Source of the DNA: Plasmodium brasilianum
Lineage: Eukaryota; Apicomplexa; Aconoidasida; Haemosporida; Plasmodiidae
Direction of reading: 5' to 3'
NCBI RefSeq assembly: GCF_023973825.1
Contig: NC_090119.1
Span: 707,025-771,024 of the forward strand
DNA length: 64,000 nucleotides
Positions 40,814-54,832 of this stretch are shown one piece after another. A model generated the notes under the pieces. It ran no database searches and was not told where the DNA came from. It was given only the letters and a program-made list of their open reading frames with translations. The position numbers and the translations under genes were made by a program. Every line of letters begins with the position of its first letter. The first letter of the stretch is position 1.

Positions 40814-41819
40814 ATGGATAAAAAGATTATGTTACTCTTATTAATTAATTTATCCGCTATTAGTTTTTTAACAAGGATATGCAGTTTCAAAAACGATATA
40901 GTATGATAATACATTTTATGCGTATTTATATTATTTTTATTTTACATGTTTCTTTCTTATTATTATTGTTATTTTACCATTAGATTATTTATTTTTTTAA
41001 ATTATAAACATTTTCGTTGTTTTTTAGAGTAATTTTAATAAATCATTAGGAAAAAAGCGCAGTGTAGGTATAAAATTAGATTTAAGAACTTATCGATTAT
41101 TAGCAAAATGTAAGAAGTATAAGAATTCAAGTATTTTAGGTTTAGAAGAAGAAATATCATGTAATAGAGTAAACGAAAAAAAAAACTTATCTAATAATGA
41201 AAAATGGGAGAAAACAAAAAATAGACGTTCTTACAAAAGTTCATCAAAGCATAAAGAAGACGATCAACTGGCTAGAAAAATTAAATCTAATAAATTTGAA
41301 ACAAAAAAATGTTCTCATCTTGAAAAAAAAATATTCAAAGAACTGGATTATTTTGATTTTCTTAAAAATAACAGAACAATTAGTGACAAGGTTTACGAAA
41401 AATTAGTACTTAAAAAATGTAGATTACGAATTTTTATACCTGCAATATTGCTATTGTTTTTTGCATTAACTATTATATTAGATTATACTTACTTTTATGG
41501 GCTTATATGGATACTGATTAGAACAGTGACAATGTGTCATGGATATGGATGGTATGGTCGTTTACATAAATTTTTGGAATCATCCGATTTAAATTGGTTG
41601 TTCAAGTCGAAAAGTGGAGAATTTGTGTTAAAGTTGGTAAAGAAATCAAAAACGCAAGATTGGAAACAAGTAAAAGGACACACTTATGTAGAGAGTTTCT
41701 TCGGTTATCTAGTATATATTGTACCATTAATAATTTTAGGTGTAACACTTATATTAGGGCTTCTTTATTATCATAAAAAAGTTATAAAATATCAAAAAAT
41801 AAAGTTCACGAAAAGGTAA
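40814..41819 (+). CDS. fam-l/fam-m-type exported two-TM protein (SHLEKKIFKEL subtype, probably fam-l)
   Basis: Exons 40814-40900 and 41028-41819, with a GTATGA donor and a TTTTTAG acceptor in phase 0, give 292 residues, the longest of the two-exon array. Exon 2 has few internal start codons, so an ATG-based ORF search would see only its last 123 codons; read from the acceptor it is open throughout. The signal-peptide core in exon 1 is more polar than in the sisters. RLLAK is at residues 52-56. A basic, Ser/Lys-rich region leads to CSHLEKKIFKELDYFDF and ISDKVYEK, then membrane segments near 164-180 and 254-277 and a KKVIKYQKIKF tail. The inter-membrane loop contains CHGYGWYG and SSDLNWLFK; the latter resembles SPLEWLFKS in the gene at 5327. 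Function unknown. Confidence 0.87.
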
Positions 41820-44737
41820 TAAGTATAGAAGAAAACATTTTATTTTCTGTACTATACTTCTTAATTTGACGTAATCCATGTAATATCTTTAGTATTATGC
41901 TTAATAAATATGCATAGAAATTATTATAATTTATAAATACTACAACGTATAACTATCCTTTTTGATATAAAATAGTAAAAAAATATGTTTTCATTTTTTT
42001 TGTTAATTTGAGCATTTTAAAGTTTTTTAAGTTGTATTATAGAGTTTAATTTTCAATAAATACAATGGTTTCACATAAATATTTTTGTATATATTCAGAT
42101 TTTCATAAAAAATATATGTATATGAGTTAAAATGAATATATAATAGAACAATTCGTATAATTTTATTTTTATGTCATAACTTATATTTGATATAAAAATT
42201 GATGCTCTATATTTTTATTCTTGCCTTAATATAAAGTGATTATCTTATTTAGTTTATTAAAAAATAACATTATTAATTTTATATTATGAATGGATATTTT
42301 CTCTTTTGTATTTTATGAAAATTAAGTAAATATATTTCCTTGGATTAATAAGTATATGTATATATACATTATTTTTTTGAAAAATGATTAACTTAATATA
42401 TATTTTATAAATAATTTTTTGTGATGGATATGTTATAAAACAAAACTATTGCATAAGCTTTTTAATAAATTTTTAGCTTTTCCTTGATGATATAAAATTG
42501 AAGTTAAAAATACAGAATAATAAAATAATCTTATTAAATAACTATTATTATTAAATGTTTAAGATATTAGAGTTTCCATGTTTATGCAATTTAATTATGA
42601 ATCAAGAACACTTATTATTTTATAATTGTTATTATTTGTGGAATTAAGTTAATATAGAATACATTAACCACATATATATTATAATAAAAATTTATAAAAA
42701 AATATATTACATATTTTTATACATCAATATAATGCTAAAAAAATGGATTAAATATGTACATATATTACTGCACAATATGAATAAATTTATTTTTTCCTTT
42801 TTCATAATAGTAAAATTTTAATTAATTTAATAGGTATATGAAAGGTTAACTTATTTTTATAGGAAACGGATATAAGTATTTATTTTCTACAAATATATGA
42901 TAATATACATGGACATTATACATTTGTATAGTTTTTTTTATGACTATAATTATATTAACTATGTAGTTAATATTATTTTAAGTATATATAAAGATATACA
43001 GAGTTTATAATGATATTATTAATTAAGTTAAATTTATACCTACCATTTTTTTTAATAAAAGAGTATTAAAAAAAACAGTATATATATTTTTTTATATATA
43101 AATCGTAAATTCATTATATTGAATTTTCGGTTAGATAAATTTTCATTAAGTTTAGTTAATAATTTAACATATATTAGTTCTATAACTTTTAATTAAATAA
43201 GTGTAAGTTACATAGTTTTACATAAAACATTTTTTTTAGTAAATTTCTTAATTATAATTAATTTATTAAATACGACTTTTTATAGATTCTAATTAAATTA
43301 TAATATTAACTTGTTTTATTATTGACTTTTATACGTACTATAAATTATTATTTGGTCAATTAAATAGAAAATACATTTTTTTTTTTTTTTTTGCAGAAAT
43401 ATATATAGGACTTAGAAAATGTTAGATTAACATATATGAAGAATTCATCATGATGATTGTGGATGGATTGCTAATAATTGTTTTTATATAAAATATATAT
43501 ATATATTTTTTTTTTTATTAATACTTAGTAATACTGTATTTTATTAAAATATATTCTTGTATGTTTATTATATATATGTACATGTATATAGAGAGTTATA
43601 TAAGACACTTTTTATTTTATCTTTTTTTCCTAAATATTTTAGTTCTCTCTCTTATCTCTCATGTACACTATTCCTTTTACTTTACTTTTTTTCAATTAAT
43701 AATTGAAGGATTATAGTAAAAGAAAAGGAAAATTATTAAATTTAATGTAAATTAACTCGTATAGGAATTTTCAAAAAAAAAAAAGAAAAAACAGAATTCC
43801 CATTTTATCATTGTGCAAAATTTACTGACGTGGGAATAGAGTGTTAAGCTGTTATAAGAATTATTGTAATATGTGTATATTAATAGTAAAAATTATGTTG
43901 TTTTCTTTTGTTGTTATACTACTCCTTGTTCCCTTAAATAATAAAGAAGTTTCTATGCAAATATTTCAGTAAAACAGAAAATAGAGGATAGAGCAAAATA
44001 ACAAGATGTGCATTATAAGAACATCAATATGAATATAGTGGTAAACAAACGTTGTTTTTTTTAGGTTATATATATATCTATGAGAACGATATAATCTTTG
44101 TAAAATGTAGTTATTATGAAAAGGAGAGAACAGAGAAGTAAAACAAGAACAAATGAAAACAAGAATCAGAAAAAAAAAAAAATAAAATAAAGCATAAATA
44201 TGTATCATAACAAATATATAAGTGCAATATGCATTTTTAAATATTTTTTTATTTTTTAATTTGTTCTCCATAGAGAGTTGACAATTAGAAATGTGTTTTT
44301 ACAAGAAAGGAAAAAGATTGTAAATATAAATGGATAATGAAAAAGAAACTTGAATAAAAAAATAAGAACAAAATGGAAACGGTTTAGCACATGATCTGAC
44401 GTAACATTTCGTACTCTTTGTTCGTTTGTGAAGACGAAATATTGAGAAAATAAATTTGTAATTATGTACTTAATTGGGATTAAGGAATATAAAAAATTAA
44501 ATCTATATTTTTCAAAAATTTTTGGTGTATTGAATATTATTCAACAACTTATTCATACATATATGCATACATATGTGTATATGTGGGTATATAAGCATAC
44601 AGTAGATAGGATTATGTGGCCATTTACCTATTTCAACATATGTACGTACCTATATTCTATATAATGAATATTTATTTTTATATCATGTAATATACTTGAA
44701 ATTATTTGATCATAATTTTAAAGAGGTTGATACAAGC

Positions 44738-44777
44738 TTTTTCTACTGTACGAGTGTACATGACAACAGTAGAAAAA
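44738..44777. other. Perfect 12-bp inverted repeat (hairpin)
   Basis: TTTTTCTACTGT and ACAGTAGAAAAA are separated by a 16-base spacer. The stem has C/G pairs, so it is not merely an A/T palindrome. Read on the plus strand it is followed by an A-rich run. No gene can be assigned to it. Confidence 0.7.
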
Positions 44778-45950
44778 ATAAAAAAAATAAAATGTATTCT
44801 ATATGATATACTTTATTTTTTTCTCATTATGGAATAATTTCAACAATTTCTTTCCATGTCTTTCATATATATATGTGTAATAAGTTTTTTTTATTATTGT
44901 CTCCATGAGAAAAATAATTTTATTAAGGGAATAATGCGTACAAAAATCATTAGGAACAAAATAAATCGAATAATATATTAATCACCAGAGGTAATTTCAT
45001 ATAGATAAATAAATGGAATAGTATGGGTATACAATTATATGATGTCTGTGTAAGTCCATAAAACAGCATTATTCATGAGAAAAAGTTTATGTACGCATAT
45101 AGAGCGCATTTAAATGCATATATATATATTTTTTTTTCGTGAATTATAATTTCTTGCACATGTCAGAATATTTACGTTGAAAAGCCGTAAATGAGTACAT
45201 ATGCATATATATTTATATACATCCTTTTGTATACTGGAATTTATGTTAAGTAACTAGAGTAAAATAAATAAATATATTATGTACCTTTTCATATATATAA
45301 TATATGAAAATTCACACATATCTATTATTCTTGTAATGTATACTTTATTTTAACTAAATATATGGCTCATATATAACATATATGATAAAACATAGAAGTA
45401 CTTTTAGAAAATCATCATACATATACTAATAAGTGTTGAACAACTTTATTTGCTTTACTGGAAATATAAAATGAGAATATCTGTATTATACTGAAATCAT
45501 TCAGAAATTGTGAAGCATGTATATTGTTAATATTAATAAAAAAAAATAATTATATTTTTAAAAAATATTGTTAATATATTATAATATATTTGCTTTAAGT
45601 ATTATAAGGATACTATACTACAAAGATGGATACGTATTTCGATCACTTTTATATTTCCACATTCGTGTAAATTATAACTAAATACAGAAAATATTATTTA
45701 TTTTTATAATTATTATTAGTATTATTACTATATTAATAATTTGTTTAAAAAATTAATATAATAATTTTATTATAAGTTTTAATTAATACTATATTTAAAA
45801 AAAAAATTATAATATATTTATTTTTATGGTATATGGTAACAGTTAATAATTATTACATATTAAAATGAATTTTATATTTTAACACATAGATTTATTATTA
45901 GTTTGTTTTATATATAGATTATGAATATATATAATTTTAATAAATAACAT

Positions 45951-45967
45951 AAAAAAAAAAAAAAAAA
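45951..45967. repeat. A17 homopolymer
   Basis: Seventeen consecutive A residues in intergenic DNA. Confidence 0.85.
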
Positions 45968-47475
45968 GCCTAATAAATCTTACTAACTAAATATAATAAA
46001 GAAAGTTATTATTCTGTTATTACAAAAAATTGCCAAAAAAAAAAAAAAAACTAAAGGATGAATATATTAATTTTCTTTAAAGAGTAAAAAGAAATTCATC
46101 GAAAATTTTTTATTAAAATAATATAATAACAGTTAAATTATATATTTAACTGAAAAGAAAAAAATGGGAATAAATGTATACTTTATAGTTTCTGTAAAAT
46201 TATTATATTTTTATTTTCTCTTTATTTTAAAAAAATCTTGAAATATATAAATTTAGTTCTGTATAATAAATAGATTATTTAATAAACAACAAGTACTTTA
46301 ATTTTATAATAATTTTAAAGACGCCCAAAGTAAAGATTAAAATAATAAAAAATTATACAAGAATTTTTGTTTTTATTTGTATATTTTTTTTTCCAAAGTT
46401 GAATATTTATTACAAGTTAGTGTGTATAATTATTTATTAAGTATAATTTTATTATCATCGTTTTTGAATCGTTAGAATAATCTCATTAATTTATTATATA
46501 TATCTTAATAAAAGTGCGAGAAAATCTTTAAGTTACAATATTTTTTATTAAAAAGAATTAAAGTTTTTATTATGTGACATAATCTACAAATATGATTTTT
46601 TTACTTTTCGAAGATATAAATAATTAAAAAAAAAAATACTGATATGTATAAAATATAAAGCGTTATTAATTTATAATAAGTAATCACTATTATTCTGAGA
46701 ACAGATTTTAACCCATAACAGCCCAGCACGATTTTATTAAGTACATGGTATATATTTTTTAAAATATATTCAATCATATGAATCAAGTATCTGCTTGCAT
46801 TGGTTTCATATATCTAAATGTACCTTGTTTTATTTTTTATTAACAGATTTTTTATATTTATTGAAACATAAAACTCTCGTGTAATGAGAATGTTTGGAAG
46901 ATATAAATAAGTATTTTTCTAAATATGGATATAACTGTATTTTAAAAAGTAATAGAATAAAATAGAATTATACTAATTTAAGTAATAATTGTACATTAAT
47001 AAAATTTATTTCAAAATTATTATGTTTGCTTTTTTTTATTCTTACTTTTTTTCCTATAAGTTTAATATTTTTGGAAAATAATAATTTATCTTTTTTTTCT
47101 TCTATATATGTATATATATCTCGTTATTTTTGTTGAATCATGTATTAATATATAGTTCTTATTGATATTCATAAAGAAATACAAAAACTATATATAACTT
47201 AAATGTATTTTATATATTTTTATTTCAATGTCCAAATTCCATTTTTGCTTTTTTTTCTTATATTAGGTATTTCTTTAGATTATTTTTTTCATTTCTCTCT
47301 CATTTTGTCATAAAATCTACGAAATATATATCATATAGGTTACATGATTGCACAAAAATAATATCATAATATATTCAGAAGGTATATTATAAATTTACAA
47401 AATGTATATGTGCATAATTCAGTTATATTCTTTAGAACTATCATTTTTTTCCATAGAGCTAAAATACATATTATT

Positions 47476-49981
47476 TTATCTTATCCAATTTTCTATCTCT
47501 ATGCTAAATCCGTCATCTACAGTATAACCCAGATTTTCTTTATTTTCCAAAACATCTACGTTAAACTGACCAATGTTTTCTATAGAATCTGGTTTACTAT
47601 CTGATTTTTTACTTTCCATATATGCACCTATAGAACTGTCCAAATAGGTTTCCCTATTTTCAAAGTCCTGCTCTTTTTTGCATTCTTCTAATACTAATAT
47701 AAGCACGAGGATGCAAAGTTTTTTTAGTAAATGTTTTTTAATATACTTATATAATTGTTGATAACCTTCTCTGTTGGTTAATTCTCCTATATTTATTAAT
47801 AGAAAATTATCCTTAGTTTCTTCATATTCATATTTATCTGATATATTCTGGAGTTCATCTGTTAAATAATTAAACAAGTTTTGTTCAATATATTGCTTAA
47901 TAATTATACTATTTTTTGATATCCACATTCTCCACATATCTTTTTCTTTTTCTGAATATGGAATAGTTAGATTTCTATCTGAAAGCTTCCTTTTTAATTC
48001 TTTTTTTTTTAAGTTATCTTGTTTTTTTTTCCAATCATTTTTTAAATTATTAAACCAGACTGTGTTTTTCAATTTTTCAGATATATTTTCATGTTCTTTC
48101 TTGAATTTATTCCATAGAATTTTTTGTTTTTCACTGTCATTAATACTTTTAGTATTATCCTTTATTAATTCGTCATTAGTTATATTAGGATATGTTGTAT
48201 ATTCCTCTTCTGTGAACAATTCTAGAAATATTTTTAAAAATTCTTCTTTTTTGTGTTCCCATTCTTCATTTCTGTATTTTTCGAGTACTTCCATATGTAT
48301 TTCTATAATAGTTTTGTATGTATCCTTTCTTGAAGTCGTTGCATTTACATTATAATTCATGTCATGCTCTTTTATTTTTATGCTTTTTATAGTTTCTTCG
48401 TTATCATATAATGTGTTTTCTAAATGATCATGTGCTAAGAACTCACTTTTTTTCCAAGAAAGTAAAGGATATAATATTCTCAGAAATTTCACAGATCTTC
48501 TTTTTATCTTTTTATTTTTTTTAAACAAACCTATTAAAGCATACTACAGTAGAAAAAAATGGATTTTTAAAACAAGTTATTACGATAATAAAATGATTAT
48601 CATATTTTTATTACGTAAGTGTTATTTTACTTTAATAAAAAGGGAAAATATAAAAATAACTATAAAGCTGATTAAAATAGATGACGTGTATGTGTTAGAT
48701 GAACTTTCTAATGGACCTGAAAAAAGTATATATATATATATATAATTCTGTCATTGCACAAATGGATAAATAAGTAGAATTAATGGTACCTGAAAATTTA
48801 GGGGTTTCAGCAAAACTAGCTGAACTTGCGAAAGGAATTGAGGGTTCAGCTTTTAATGCACGATTTTCGGGAGATTGAGTTTCTTGTGACATAGCAGAAT
48901 CTGAAATATTTGGTGCGATAGGTCCTGGTAATACTGCATCATCATGATTAGCTCTTGTTGTTGTTACTTCTTTTGGACCTTGATTAGTTCGAATAGCTTC
49001 AGATTCTTCACTTTTAACTTGAGGATTTGGATCTTCCGTTTCCGACTGATCTTGAGTTTGAGGTCGATGCTGATGAGATAACTTCTCTGGGGTTAGAGGT
49101 ATCTGTGAATTATTAGTTTTTCCATTTTGTAATGTTTGAATGGTTTGTTCCATTGGAGCTTCATTTTTAGATGGCTTTTCAGCTGTTCTTTGATCCCCTT
49201 CTTGTAAAACTTCCTTTTTTTTTTCTAGTGAGTTTTTGCAAGTTGGAATTTGATCGGTGGGTAAACATACTGATGATATTCTAAAGGTTTCTTCTGCGAG
49301 TATATTGCATAATGATTCTTGTTTTTTCCCTCTTTTGCCCATTATTAGTTCTTTTCTGTAACAACTTTTAATGGGGCTTACTTTTTTGTCAAAATGTTCC
49401 TTCCTCTCATTAATCCAATCCTTATATTCGTTACATTTCTGTAAATAATCATTATCACACGTTTTTGAAATTCTACGTTTTAACTGTTTTATTTCAGTAA
49501 GATAAGTATTTCTTTTTTCACAAAAATCTTCTTCATCATATTTTAATTCTAAAGTTTTCATTTCATTTTCTTCCAGAATAACAGGACATTCTTTATGTAT
49601 ATTAATATTTTCATAGTGAGATTGTACCCACTTTTTTAATGCTCCTTCCCATTTATCCTTAAAACTAATATAATGTGATGGGGGAGATTTATAATTAATT
49701 AGATATTTACTCAAATCTCGACATACATTTCTAAATGCTTCTTTGTTACTCTTATTTACGTTAGCAGTTTTCTTTTTTATATCTTTTATAATTTTTTGGA
49801 ATTTTAGATCATAAAAGTAGATGAAAAATCCAGAACCTTGAACATTCAATTTCTAGATTCAAAACAATTATTCAAGAATTAATTTTTATGTTATTTATGT
49901 TAACAGTTGTTTTAGAATAAATAAATAATTCATTAATATTAAAAAATAAAAAATTATTACCGAAGAAAAACAATTATCCAT
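47476..49981 (-). CDS. STP1: STP1 protein (SURFIN/SICA-like type, four exons)
   Basis: Minus-strand exons: 49961-49981 (MDNCFSS), 48790-49852, 48631-48716 and 47476-48543. Junctions are in phases 0, 1 and 0, and every intron has GT/AG ends, giving about 745 residues. Exon 2 holds the STP1 ectodomain with spaced Cys and Trp residues (SFKDKWEGALKKW, CNEYKDWINERKEHF), then a Pro/Ser/Glu-rich stalk. Exon 3 encodes little but the membrane segment (ILISFIVIFIFSLFIK, near 373-389). Exon 4 starts YALIGLFKKNKKIKRR, the usual STP1 cytoplasmic junction, and has Trp-containing segments (NEEWEHKKEEFLKI, WFNNLKNDW, MWRMWISKN) recalling the Trp-rich cytoplasmic domains of SURFIN. It ends FSIEIENWIR. STP1 is a subtelomeric family of P. 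malariae and P. ovale with presumed infected-cell surface placement. The gene seems complete. Confidence 0.92.
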
Positions 49982-50420
49982 GATGGATTTACGTTAATAC
50001 TCTAGCGTAGGATTAATAATATTCTGAAGGAAAAATATGAATTTATATATTTTATTTATCAACATTGTTATTTTAAATTTATATTTCTCAATAAAAATAA
50101 AGTGTAAAATTATAATTTACGTAAGAATTTACATATGAACTATAAAATAATAGAATACATTAGTATTTATTTTATGTGCTTTATAAGTTCATTTACCTTA
50201 AGTAAATATATTACAAATGAAGATGCATCCTAAACATATTTAAATATTAATTCGCAATTATGTATATATGATTATGTAAAAATAATATTCCTTATATAAG
50301 GAAAAAGTCACAATATTAACCACAAAACAACATATATAAGTTACATCAACATGTAATATAAAATTTATTCCGTAAAAATAACATTAATTACCGTTTCCTG
50401 TTTTCTGTTATTAGAAACAC

Positions 50421-50443
50421 ATATATATATATATATATATATA
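50421..50443. repeat. (AT)n microsatellite
   Basis: A dinucleotide run about 0.44 kb upstream of the STP1 start codon. Confidence 0.85.
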
Positions 50444-53400
50444 GATATTATTACTTATAATAATATAAATAATTCCTTTTTCTCTTAGGTTCTAATTAAA
50501 ATAAATAATATATATACCAGAACATTATTAATAATGATAGTATGTCCTTATTTTTATTTTTATTTTTTTTTATTTATTGTTGATATAGGCCATTATATTG
50601 CTATTATTATTTTGTTAATTTTTTTTATATTTACTCTATTGTATGTACCTATTAGAACTTTTATATTAGCTGATTCATTTTGACGAACGCTTAATTAATT
50701 AGAGGTATATTTATAGTATTAAATAATTATAAAAAGATTTGCATACTTATTTAAAATATAAAAATATATTAAAAAAACAATTATAGTAAAATCATTTATG
50801 CAATATAGTTTAAAAAAATATAAAATAAATTATAGTTCCTAAATAAGGAATAATAAGATAGTAACTGAAACTAAAAAGAATAATATTTTATATTAGACAA
50901 AACAAAGAATATTAAATCTTTGTAATTGTTTTTCTGTAATAATTGATAGATATATTATAATAAGTAAATTAAAAATATATTACATCTTTTTTTGTTTGTT
51001 TATATATATAACTAAAATAAAATAACTTTTTTATAATGATAAATATTTATTTAGCGTACAAAATAAAAAAGATCTTGTGTTATTTAAAATACTGCTTAAG
51101 ACGTAAAATATGAAATGTTATTAAAGAACAAGTTAAACTCATAAACAAGGAAATAGGTTATTATAGTGTAAATTATATATATTATTTCTTATTTTAATAT
51201 TACTTTTGAAATATATACATACGAAGCAGTGAATGGTCAGAAAATTAAAAAAATATATATATTAATAATAAATATTTGTAATTAATTATTTCACGTATAA
51301 AATTACGTTGTTATGGTTATTTTTAATAATTATGTTATTTTAAAGAGTTTTATCTTAATGTATTTTTATTTTTTAATTTATTTATGTAAAATATATTTGT
51401 TCGTTCTGATTTTTTTATTTTAGTCCCTTATATAATATTTATTTTTTTTTTTTTAAATATATTGCTTAATAACAATGTACAATAGATTACAAATACAATT
51501 AATTAATCATGTTTTAAAGTATATTGTATTTATATTTATGTTTTTGAATATATCATATAAATATATGTAAATATAATATATATCATGAATATATTTTTGT
51601 CGATTAATATGTGGTAACGAGTAAGAAACATATGATTATCTGAAATATTCGATATCATTTGAATAAAAACTAAATAAATTTAGTTTTAGGATTTTTATTA
51701 AAAATATTTCTTTTCTTTTTTTATTATTTTCTAAATTTATTGATATATTTTTTTTTCATTGTTAATGTATTTTTTATTATTATTTTTTTTTAATAAATCA
51801 TCAGAATTTTTGTATAATACTACAATTTATACATTACATTTATTTAAATATAATACAAGCTTAATATAAATTCATATGAATTAATAAGTTTTCTTTCATT
51901 TTATTATGAATATTATATTTAGACTTTTATTTAAAAGATAATGCTTAACTTAAGAATAGATATATTTTTATGTAAATCATTAACATAACATAAGCTAGTA
52001 ATAATGCTATATGCATAAAAATTATTTCAGCATGAAGTTAAAAAAATATGTAGAAGTAAATACATTTACAATGATGCATTTTATTAAATAACGTATTATA
52101 ATTTTTTCTTATTTAATATGTACAACAACAGAACAAAAAAACTGTGGTATATATAATTATAAAGAGGCACTTAAGTATTTAAATTTATATTTCATGTTAT
52201 CGAACAAGAATTCTTAATTATTAACATAATTTTATAGTTTAAAAAGTTTTAAATAATAATTTATCTAAAATATAAAATAAAAAATTTCACTTTGATGATA
52301 ATAATGTCTTAATTTTACTAATATTCTTTTATTTACACAGATATGTACATAGTCGTATCATATTATTAAGAGAATATATTTTAATATATATTTTCACGAT
52401 TAAAGTGATAAAATTATATTTATGAATATTATGGTAATATATAATACGTACTATTATTTTTATGTTTTAATCGGTACCATTTCATCTTATAGGATTAAAT
52501 AAGATCGTTCTATGTATAAGTTATTCTTTATAAAATACTATTGTTAAAGTATTCATCATACAATAATTGAGGTCACTAATATATAACATTATTTATAATT
52601 TAATAATCATACTATAAAAATTATTATATGTGTATTAATCCAAAATTAATATTTAACATACTGTTAATATTAAGTTTTTTTATTTAATTTTAATTAATAT
52701 TCTCCTTATATATTGCATTTATTGATTATGTTATGTTTAATGAATTATTGATTTGTACTTTTTGCTACTTGTTCTTTACATATATTGAATGGATGGATTT
52801 CATATTAGAAATATCATCTATGCTAAGTATGTTAATATTAATGCGTAATTTGAATATTGGTTATCTAATCAAAATTAATTTTTTTTTATATTTATGTGTC
52901 TTTATTACTCATAATTTTTCTTATATATTTGTCTTTTAATTTCATATATTGCTTTTTTTTTTTACCTTGTTAAACTTTTTACATATATCTTTATATATGA
53001 ATCTTTTATAGTTGTATGAAATTAATACTTATTTACTATTGCATATGTAGTATTATTATTAAAATAAATTGTTATAACCCATTTTTTTATTTTCAGTATG
53101 CATTTCAGTTAAGTTGTTCAAAATTTTATATTATATGTACAAATACACATATTACTGAACATATATAAATTAAATTTTATAGAATGTATTTTTTATCATA
53201 CGAGCTACCGGCCAAATATGTTTGATCTATTTCAGATCCATTCATCATTATGGGAACATTTTGTCCATATACATATTTTTATTTTTTCTTATTGAAGACA
53301 TTAACAGAATCCAAATAAACTAGTATTAATATAAATTATATGTATATATAATTAAAACACTATTTCTCCAAAAATTTCCTGTCTTCATAGATTACAGGGG

Positions 53401-54832
53401 TAGTGGAATGGTATTCTCTTTTTTAGCTAGAATAACTTATAGTGCTATAAAAAAGAAAATATATGAAAAGTAATGAATTAAATGATAATATAATCATTGG
53501 ACATTATAAGATAAATTATTAAAAGGTAGTAGTAGAAGATGATTATGCTTGCGTGTTTAACTGTTCTAGTGAATATTTTATAATAATCGAGATTCATTAT
53601 AGTTGAATAGATTCACTTAATATAATCAGAAATTTTAAGAATGGTACAATTATGCACTTAATAATATAATTTTTATCAATTCTTCATTAATTTTTAAAAT
53701 TTTTCACCTAAATGAAAATATTAGATATTTTTTGTATCACACATACATTTATATGATTAATATATAAACGTTCATATTTTTAGGTTGTATGTTAAGAGTG
53801 TATTTATTATTTTTACTATTAAATTTTATTAGACCTAGTAGAACATATAATTATTATGTAAAATTATAAAATAGTAAACATTACAAATATTTTTATTTTG
53901 TATAAAAGAAAAAACTTAAGCTACTCTATGTGAATTATGATGAAACCATATAAACCGTGGATTAAATTCTATAATTATTGAACATTCAAAAAAGATATCA
54001 TGTTTTTTGTAGATATTGTATTATATATCTTGCACAGGAATGTAAATAATATAATTAAATTTCATGTTATTATATATTTAACTTATTTTATTTGTATGAA
54101 TTAAATATTAATTATATTATTTATTAAATGTGAAAAATACATAATACGAAAATTACGCTAACTTTACTGAGCAATATATATATAACAGAACAATTTATCC
54201 ATGATAAATATACTTAATAAGGAGAAAAATAAAAATTTTACAAGTAAATTAAAATATTAGTTCATTATTTTCTAACATAAGAGAGGTATAAATAAATGTG
54301 AAAAATAAAGATATATTTTCCAAGAAGACCCAGAAAAAAGCTTAAAAATCACCAATATTTCTTGAACAGAAAAATACTATTTTTAAATAATTGCTTGGAA
54401 GGATATCATTATGTAATATCCTTATTTTTCGAAAATTATTTTATACGATATATACTTGGATTATTATATATTTTTAAAATCGGTAAAATTATATTATGTA
54501 AAGAAACATTAAATGATATTAAAAAAATGGGACAATAAAATTTGCGAAAAACCTAAAAGAGACTAAATAAAAGAATTAATAAGTGTTGTTACGATAATAA
54601 TATATACATTAAAGGAATAAATATATATTAACTATAATTTTTATAATTTAAAAATGGCGTTTTAAATTTAGGAAATTTTTTCTCTATTTCAATTTTCAAC
54701 TTATTAACTTGCAGGCTAAGACTTTTTAATAAGAATAATTTGAAATTATATATTAGATTATTACAATAAATATTTATGAATATGATATTTTTATAATTCT
54801 CATATACACTTTAGCTCTTGAGAAAATAAACA

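Larger units (their letters stand above)
41820..47475. other. Spacer between convergent genes, with a compositionally distinct centre
   Basis: The first 0.5 kb is the 3' flank of the two-exon gene. Between about 43.6 and 45.3 kb the sequence is less monotonous and includes a purine-rich tract at 44116-44198 and a hairpin at 44738-44777. Open frames of 101 codons (minus, 43966-44271) and 66 codons (plus, 44464-44664) lie here, but both are hydrophobic low-complexity and I do not call them genes. From 45.5 to 47.4 kb it is A/T-rich spacer and 3' flank of STP1. Confidence 0.5.

Noticed and set aside
41197..41406. 69-codon plus-strand frame inside the gene at 40814
   Set aside because: It lies in another frame of exon 2; the true frame, read from the acceptor at 41028, is open across the whole region and matches the family.
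43966..44271. 101-codon minus-strand ORF
   Set aside because: The product is dominated by Phe, Ile and Tyr from T-rich DNA, has no family resemblance, no splice structure and a purine-tract origin for much of its length.
44464..44664. 66-codon plus-strand ORF
   Set aside because: It is built partly from repeated CATACATAT-like DNA, with no domain or neighbour evidence.
48062..48355. 97-codon plus-strand ORF
   Set aside because: Antisense shadow of STP1 exon 4.
53190..53325. Less A/T-rich patch with a mixed-composition peptide
   Set aside because: The frame is broken by TGA within 20 codons and no motif could be recognised, so it was not called a pseudogene.
54302..54538. 79-codon open frame without a start codon
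   Set aside because: No splice acceptor of quality, no recognisable motif, and a length close to chance for the number of frames scanned.
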